From Pempheris klunzingeri (taxonomy: Eukaryota > Chordata > Actinopteri > Acropomatiformes > Pempheridae), in NCBI RefSeq assembly GCF_042242105.1, contig NC_092012.1:20307043-20371042 (forward strand): DNA of 64,000 nucleotides. Reading direction: 5' to 3'. Both the position numbers and the translations under genes were made by a program. Shown piece after piece: positions 60,853 through 64,000 of the stretch (position 1 is its first letter; every line of letters starts with the position of its first letter). Under the pieces are notes generated by a model. That model saw only the letters and a program-made list of their open reading frames with translations. It was not told where the DNA came from and ran no database searches.

Positions 60853-62114
60853 ATCTTCATTTTTTGTTGTATGTACACATGTGTAGCCAGCAGCTGGAGA
60901 CGGACCTGAAGATAGAGAGGGAGTGGAGGCAGACGTTACAAAACGATCTAGACAGAGAGAGGGACACGGTGTCTCAGCTCAGCACAGAGGCGCTGCAGAT
61001 CAACGGACTGAAAAAGGTAAGAGACAGAGAGAAAGAAGCGAACCGGGTGTATGATATTGTACAGTACGCCTTATTACGTGTGTGTGTGTGTGTGATCTAA
61101 TTTGATCTTAATGCATGTTGTCCTCTGTCATGTTTGTGTTTTTATCATTGTTTTTCCAGGAGTTCCATCGCCTGCAGGATGAAAATATTCAGCTGAAGAC
61201 CATCTGCGAGGACCAGGAACGAGCTCTGGAGGAACTAGGCTCCAAACTAAGCGAGTATGTATGCTTCAGTTAAAAGTCTCTAAATCTAAATGTAATGTCT
61301 AATGTAAGATTTGAAAAGCTCCATTCAACGTGGGAAGTAAGTAAGTATGTCAAATGTTTGTGTTTTTTTGTACTTTCTAAAACATTCATGATACAGTACA
61401 GTTTTCATATAATTCTGTAGTTTTCAGAATTATATGAATTCAATGTAAAACATGTTTAATCTTAAATAGTTCTTAAGATAATGGAGTGTTTTACAACAAA
61501 TCCTATCAGATGCACATTCTTGAACTCCCCCTAAATAGTAATGATAATAATTCAGTCAGAATAAAGATGACCAAAGAAAAAAGATTTGGTGGCCTTCACC
61601 CTTCTCACTCTTTTTGTCATCAGATCCAAAATGAAGATTGAGGACATTAAAGAAGCCAACAAAGCTCTTCAGGTACAGTAACAGTGAGCTCCATTCAAAC
61701 CCTCATCAGTGGGGCTGGTTTTGGATCAGCGGGGGATGTTGGGCTGTTTGTCTGTAATCTGAAGATGAAACAGAGATTCGCTGTGCCATGTTGTTTCAGG
61801 GGGGTCAGGTTTGGCTAAAGGACAAGGAAGCCAGCCACTGTAAGCTGTGTGAGAAGGAGTTCTCCATCTCAAGACGAAAGGTCAGTTCTCAGATGAAGGG
61901 AGATTAAAAAGAGGATTCCGACACAACATTTAATTATTGCGGTTCCAACTCTCGTTCTGTCTGTGTCCAGCACCACTGTAGGAACTGTGGGGAGATTTTC
62001 TGTAACAGCTGCTCTGACAATGAGCTCCCTCTGCCCGCCTCACCAAAACCAGTCAGAGTGTGTGACACCTGCCACGCCCTCCTCCTCCAACGATGCTCTT
62101 CCAATCCTACGTGA
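46683..62114 (+). CDS. RUFY2: RUFY2, RUN and FYVE domain-containing protein 2 (19 coding exons)
   Basis: RUFY proteins are cytosolic adaptors on early endosomes. Their RUN domain and coiled coil bind small GTPases and motors, and the FYVE finger binds phosphatidylinositol 3-phosphate. Coding exons: 46683-46968, 48996-49169, 49344-49461, 51160-51261, 51724-51847, 52696-52760, 52851-52916, 53783-53852, 54144-54245, 54394-54510, 54657-54749, 55361-55435, 55539-55636, 60448-60567, 60887-61016, 61160-61254, 61624-61672, 61800-61880 and 61971-62114. They total 2109 nt in frame, about 702 residues. The variable Gly/Ser-rich N-terminus is residues 1-95, the RUN domain about 140-270, the coiled coil about 295-625 and the FYVE finger about 633-695. 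All eight zinc cysteines (642, 645, 658, 661, 666, 669, 686, 689) and the RKHHCRNCG core are present. Segments such as [19 protein letters not shown] and [15 protein letters not shown] fit RUFY2 better than RUFY1 or RUFY3. Confidence 0.95.
46969..48995 (+). other. RUFY2 intron 1 (2.0 kb)
   Basis: No exon seen. The first part stays GC-rich, with short GGT/GCT triplet runs near 47250, then becomes AT-rich. This is a plausible place for 5' regulatory elements. Confidence 0.55.
48996..49169 (+). CDS. RUFY2: RUFY2 coding exon 2
   Basis: Residues 96-154, the N-terminal part of the RUN region ([20 protein letters not shown]). The acceptor is CTTGCAG and the donor GTAAGA. In human RUFY2 a short form starts at the equivalent of this exon. 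Confidence 0.95.
49344..49461 (+). CDS. RUFY2: RUFY2 coding exon 3
   Basis: Residues 154-193, [20 protein letters not shown]. The acceptor is CACCTCAG and the donor GTAAGG. Confidence 0.94.
49462..51159 (+). other. RUFY2 intron 3 (1.7 kb)
   Basis: No exon required by the protein. An 86-codon open stretch at 50217-50477, preceded by acceptor-like TCCCGCAG, has no recognisable family and is probably chance. Confidence 0.55.
51160..51261 (+). CDS. RUFY2: RUFY2 coding exon 4
   Basis: Residues 193-227, [20 protein letters not shown], a strongly conserved RUN-domain helix. The acceptor is TTTTCCAG and the donor GTACAC, followed at once by a CA run. Confidence 0.95.
51724..51847 (+). CDS. RUFY2: RUFY2 coding exon 5
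   Basis: Residues 227-268, [20 protein letters not shown], the RUN-domain core. The acceptor is CTCCACAG and the donor GTAAAC. Confidence 0.95.
52165..52400. repeat. Degenerate high-copy teleost repeat in RUFY2 intron 5
   Basis: Recognisable pieces are CTTCCCAGAGCCCAAAGTGA and CCCAAAGATATTCAGTTTGC, with TTGATGAA-type ends. The repeat is common in percomorph introns. The edges are approximate. Confidence 0.55.
52696..52760 (+). CDS. RUFY2: RUFY2 coding exon 6
   Basis: Residues 269-290, [13 protein letters not shown], the end of the RUN region. The acceptor is ATTTGAG and the donor GTATGA. Confidence 0.93.
52851..52916 (+). CDS. RUFY2: RUFY2 coding exon 7
   Basis: Residues 290-312, [17 protein letters not shown], the start of the coiled coil. 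The acceptor is GGCAACAG and the donor GTAAGA. Confidence 0.94.
53783..53852 (+). CDS. RUFY2: RUFY2 coding exon 8
   Basis: Residues 312-335, [14 protein letters not shown], coiled coil. The acceptor is GTTTCCAG and the donor GTGAGA. Confidence 0.94.
54144..54245 (+). CDS. RUFY2: RUFY2 coding exon 9
   Basis: Residues 336-369, [19 protein letters not shown], coiled coil. The exon is 102 nt, phase 0 both sides. Confidence 0.95.
54394..54510 (+). CDS. RUFY2: RUFY2 coding exon 10
   Basis: Residues 370-408, [19 protein letters not shown], coiled coil. The donor GTCAGA is followed 10-20 bases later by a long GT microsatellite. Confidence 0.95.
54526..54567. repeat. (TG)n microsatellite beside a RUFY2 donor
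   Basis: About 20 TG units starting 15 bases after the exon 10 donor. TG runs this close to a splice site can influence splicing. Confidence 0.95.
54657..54749 (+). CDS. RUFY2: RUFY2 coding exon 11
   Basis: Residues 409-439, [16 protein letters not shown], coiled coil. The exon is 93 nt, phase 0 both sides. Confidence 0.95.
54750..55360 (+). other. RUFY2 intron 11 (0.6 kb)
   Basis: I see nothing beyond unique-looking non-coding DNA. Confidence 0.6.
55361..55435 (+). CDS. RUFY2: RUFY2 coding exon 12
   Basis: Residues 440-464, [20 protein letters not shown], coiled coil. The acceptor is GCCACTAG and the donor GTACAA. Confidence 0.95.
55539..55636 (+). CDS. RUFY2: RUFY2 coding exon 13 (branch point of long and short isoforms)
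   Basis: Residues 465-497, ending [10 protein letters not shown]. The donor GTGAGA leaves two bases (AG). These are completed by T in the alternative exon at 57807 (giving Ser) or by A in the exon at 60448 (giving Arg), so both splices stay in frame. Confidence 0.95.
56665..56811. mobile_element. hAT-type MITE with 8-bp target duplication
   Basis: It is a 147-bp element whose 31-bp ends are inverted repeats with two mismatches (CAGTGTTTCCCAGTCCTGG versus CAGTGTTTCCCAAACCTGG). It is flanked by exact 8-bp duplications CTTCAGGC at 56657-56664 and 56812-56819. The size, ends and 8-bp duplication are those of non-autonomous hAT elements, and the end sequence resembles a MITE common in fish. Confidence 0.9.
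57807..57915 (+). CDS. RUFY2: RUFY2 alternative terminal exon (short isoform without FYVE)
   Basis: Joined to exon 13, this reads [16 protein letters not shown] and ends ...LVKDISF then TGA (57913-57915), giving about 532 residues with RUN and coiled coil but no FYVE finger. The acceptor is TCTGTGCAG and the phase is exact. An AATAAA at 57973 lies 58 bases after the stop. The opening SDKDL resembles the C-terminal exon of the short RUFY3 isoform, suggesting an ancient shared alternative end in the RUFY2/RUFY3 lineage. Confidence 0.78.
57973..57978 (+). terminator. RUFY2: Polyadenylation signal of the short RUFY2 isoform
   Basis: Canonical AATAAA, 58 bases after the alternative stop, consistent with intronic polyadenylation. 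Confidence 0.6.
59255..59375. repeat. Possible short teleost repeat
   Basis: The segment around GGGCACTATATAGTGGATAA resembles a small, widely dispersed fish element containing a CACTATATAGTG palindrome. Edges and family are uncertain. Confidence 0.35.
60448..60567 (+). CDS. RUFY2: RUFY2 coding exon 14 (long isoform)
   Basis: Residues 497-537, [18 protein letters not shown] to [14 protein letters not shown], coiled coil and less conserved than its neighbours. The acceptor is TGGTGCAG and the donor GTAAGC. Confidence 0.9.
60608..60650. repeat. (CA)n microsatellite
   Basis: About 20 CA units in the intron between RUFY2 exons 14 and 15; a (CT)n run lies at 60815-60849 in the same intron. Confidence 0.95.
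60887..61016 (+). CDS. RUFY2: RUFY2 coding exon 15
   Basis: Residues 537-580, [19 protein letters not shown], coiled coil. The acceptor is GTGTAG and the donor GTAAGA. Confidence 0.94.
61160..61254 (+). CDS. RUFY2: RUFY2 coding exon 16
   Basis: Residues 581-612, [20 protein letters not shown]. The acceptor is TTTTTCCAG and the donor GTATGT. Confidence 0.94.
61624..61672 (+). CDS. RUFY2: RUFY2 coding exon 17
   Basis: Residues 612-628, [16 protein letters not shown], a short exon of 49 nt with the conserved end of the coiled coil. Confidence 0.95.
61800..61880 (+). CDS. RUFY2: RUFY2 coding exon 18 (first half of FYVE finger)
   Basis: Residues 629-655, with [18 protein letters not shown], including the WxxD motif and the first zinc-binding CxxC. 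Confidence 0.96.
61971..62114 (+). CDS. RUFY2: RUFY2 coding exon 19 (second half of FYVE finger, stop)
   Basis: Residues 656-702, [14 protein letters not shown] then CDTC, ending RCSSNPT and TGA at 62112-62114. It contains six of the eight zinc cysteines. Confidence 0.96.
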   Translation, partial: HHCRNCGEIFCNSCSDNELPLPASPKPVRVCDTCHALLLQRCSSNPT

Positions 62115-62959
62115 AGGAGCCCGACGCCGCTGCCATGACTGCCTCAAACAATCTGACATCTGACATCAGACTCGCAAATTCCCCCCCCCCATCCTTTCAA
62201 ATCTATCTCCCAACTTCTCTCGACAGTGTTTGCTGCTAGAAAAGGACCACATGCATGAACATTTAGTACATTTGTCTTCATTTCCAGTCCCTCAGATGAA
62301 ATGAGGGACATCTCATCATTGTGACTCACCTTTGTTTGATGTCACTACGTTCTTTGCAGTGCAAAACATTCAGACGTCTTCTCTTGTAATCAGGCGCAGA
62401 GAAGGAGGCAATCAGTCCACTTTAACATGGGCCAAAATGTCTGACTGTTGAAGGAGTGAGACTCTTTGACAGATTAGGTGACATAGCCAACATATCTATC
62501 CTAAATATACAGACAGATACAGTTGAGACCATTTAGCTACAGTAAATTTCGATGTCAACGACTTTGACGCTTGCTAAGTGGAACTGTCCCCAAGTGCCCT
62601 TTGGGTCAGTGCGAGCAGTGAGCTGGCCAGGCTTGGAGAGCTGCACCTTCCAGAACTCAATATGTGCTCACTACAATCCATCCGCTGTCTAGAACTCTTG
62701 TCCTTGAGGGTCGCAGGCCGGAGCCAATCCCAGCAGACATTGGGAGAGGTTTACACATAGAGACAGATAACCACTCATGCATTTCTGCTGGCCGGCTGAT
62801 TCGAACCCAGAACCTCCTTGTTGTGAGGCAACAGTGCCGGCCACCTCACCACTGTGCTGCTCTCAATACAATACAGCAAATTTAGAATACACATTTTTAA
62901 ACTTCTACAGTACAGGGAACTGCGAGAGCAGGCAGCCAGACTGTCCGTGTGGTAATAAA
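62115..62959 (+). other. RUFY2: Probable RUFY2 3' UTR with polyadenylation signal
   Basis: An AATAAA at 62954-62959 is the first canonical signal seen after the stop and would give a 3' UTR of about 860 bases. The part from about 62660 to 62870 is a decayed teleost repeat, listed separately. Confidence 0.4.
62660..62870. repeat. Decayed teleost interspersed repeat
   Basis: Contains GGAGCCAATCCCAGCAGACA, ACACATAGAGACAGATAACCA and TTCGAACCCAGAACCTCCTT in order, characteristic of a repeat common in fish genomes, with the middle missing. Confidence 0.55.
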
Positions 62960-64000
62960 AGCTGCCAGGAAGCTGGAAGCACTTCAGTCTTCCACCCCTC
63001 CATCCTCTATCTGAGTGGTGTCACATTAACACCAAACAGACTCTAAAAGGCACAACAGGTGTGACTATATGGAGGTCACCTGCATACTGAAGCTCATGAG
63101 CAGGTAGACGCTCCTGTAAAAAGAGTTCGGGTATGAAAGGAGATGCGACTTTGCGATGGACTTAAAGTGAAGCTGCATTGTGATGAGCAGCATGTTTTTC
63201 TGAAGCACACCTCCAGTCTTACGTAGCACTGCATCATTAGTACACATGTATCAAGCCTCAAATTGTATACAGTGAGTGTATAGCCAAACAGAAGAGATTA
63301 TATCATGTAGTGTCAGCCTTGCTACTGGTAGTTTCTGACTCCAGAGCACCCTCTTCTGAGGTGGAGGGAAATGAACACAGTCTATAGCAGCATTTACTCA
63401 GGCACAAAAGATCAAGCTGCTGAATCCAACTTCACTAGACACTAAACTGAAATAGAACCTGGATATTTTTCTGTTTAGTTGGCAGTGAGAAGTTCAGAAC
63501 TGTGCCACAAAATGAAAGTGGTCTCACTTTGTCCCTGTTTTAATTGCAGTTGTCTCACAGGAGCAGCGTGGGACTATTTGTGCCCACCATCATCTGTTCA
63601 GAACAAAGTCAGATCTGACCTCCTCACAGCACTCTGTGCAATGAGAGTTTTCTGCAAACTAATTCCAGGAACACACACCGCTCCAAGCAGGTTTCGCTCT
63701 GCTGACACTACGACTAGATCAGTTCCCTGTGGGGCTGTGGTTTTCAAAGAAAAAAAGAATCTAGTCTTTTAAACATTTGTGCCTGTGTAAATGCGGTGAA
63801 TGTTACTTGTGCTTCTCACGTTGCCAAAATGAGCCCTATATTTCTACAGAGGGTTTCTGTAGTGAAATATTTCACTGTAGCAACACTAGCCGATACTCGC
63901 CAGGCAAGCAGCCCGGACTTAAGGCACATTTCACGGTTTGTCTGAGACACTAAAGGACCAAGAAGAGCAACAGACACCGTCTTTTCTGGTGACTGATTTA
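62960..64000. other. Downstream flank with no supported feature
   Basis: Open frames of up to 97 codons are present, but none has recognisable family features or splice context. I see nothing to annotate. Confidence 0.6.

Noticed and set aside
62960..63772. Open frames of 60-97 codons after RUFY2
   Set aside because: No domain resemblance, no matching splice signals, and composition like the surrounding non-coding DNA.
1..64000. CRISPR arrays, prokaryotic operons or viral genes
   Set aside because: No spaced direct repeats, no operon structure and no viral protein signatures; the window is vertebrate nuclear DNA.

Overview
The window is vertebrate nuclear DNA, most likely from a spiny-rayed (percomorph-like) teleost fish. 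Three lines of evidence support this. The genes are split into short exons with GT-AG introns. The two large genes are vertebrate FAM120B and RUFY2 by protein sequence. Intergenic DNA and introns carry long (GT/CA)n microsatellites and several short repeats typical of teleosts (tRNA-type SINEs, an L1/Tx1-like LINE tail, a hAT-type MITE, a high-copy percomorph repeat). There is no bacterial, CRISPR or RNA-gene content. All three gene loci read on the plus strand.

Region 1 (about 290-17100) is FAM120B, the constitutive coactivator of PPAR-gamma. A likely non-coding first exon ends at 438. Fourteen coding exons follow (798-16358) and join in frame into about 760 codons. The protein starts with an XPG/FEN-like nuclease fold, continues through the conserved FAM120 core, and ends in a Gly/Arg/His-rich tail. 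A polyadenylation signal lies at 16821. Its introns hold a SINE, a LINE tail, two other interspersed repeats and several microsatellites.

Region 2 (about 17100-38400) is a 21-kb gene desert. I see no supportable exon in it. It contains dense GT/CA microsatellites, a degenerate percomorph repeat (19205-19855), a second teleost repeat (20866-21095), a perfect 26-bp hairpin (24662-24716), a LINE 3' fragment (29940-30520), an element with 56-bp terminal inverted repeats (33041-33556), a perfect DR1 nuclear-receptor motif (34030) and a second SINE (35068).

Region 3 (38486-40715) is the most unusual part. It is a compact locus in which two separate exons each encode a complete MADF DNA-binding domain. 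Both end in a phase-0 donor, and both can join the same phase-0 downstream exon encoding a BESS motif. Each MADF exon also runs into a stop shortly after its donor, so MADF-only products are possible. Between the two MADF exons is a 48-bp near-perfect palindrome centred exactly on a full CRE (TGACGTCA), followed by an inverted CCAAT box. It looks like a private promoter for the second MADF exon. A second CRE palindrome lies just after that exon.

Region 4 (about 46190-62960) is RUFY2, a RUN- and FYVE-domain endosomal adaptor. It has a CpG-rich promoter and 19 coding exons joining in frame to about 702 codons (RUN domain, long coiled coil, eight-cysteine FYVE finger). An alternative last exon at 57807-57915, with its own stop and AATAAA, would give a product of about 532 residues without the FYVE finger. 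The last kilobase (after 62960) shows nothing I can support.

All exon boundaries come from reading splice junctions, phase and family resemblance by eye. No alignment or expression data were available.
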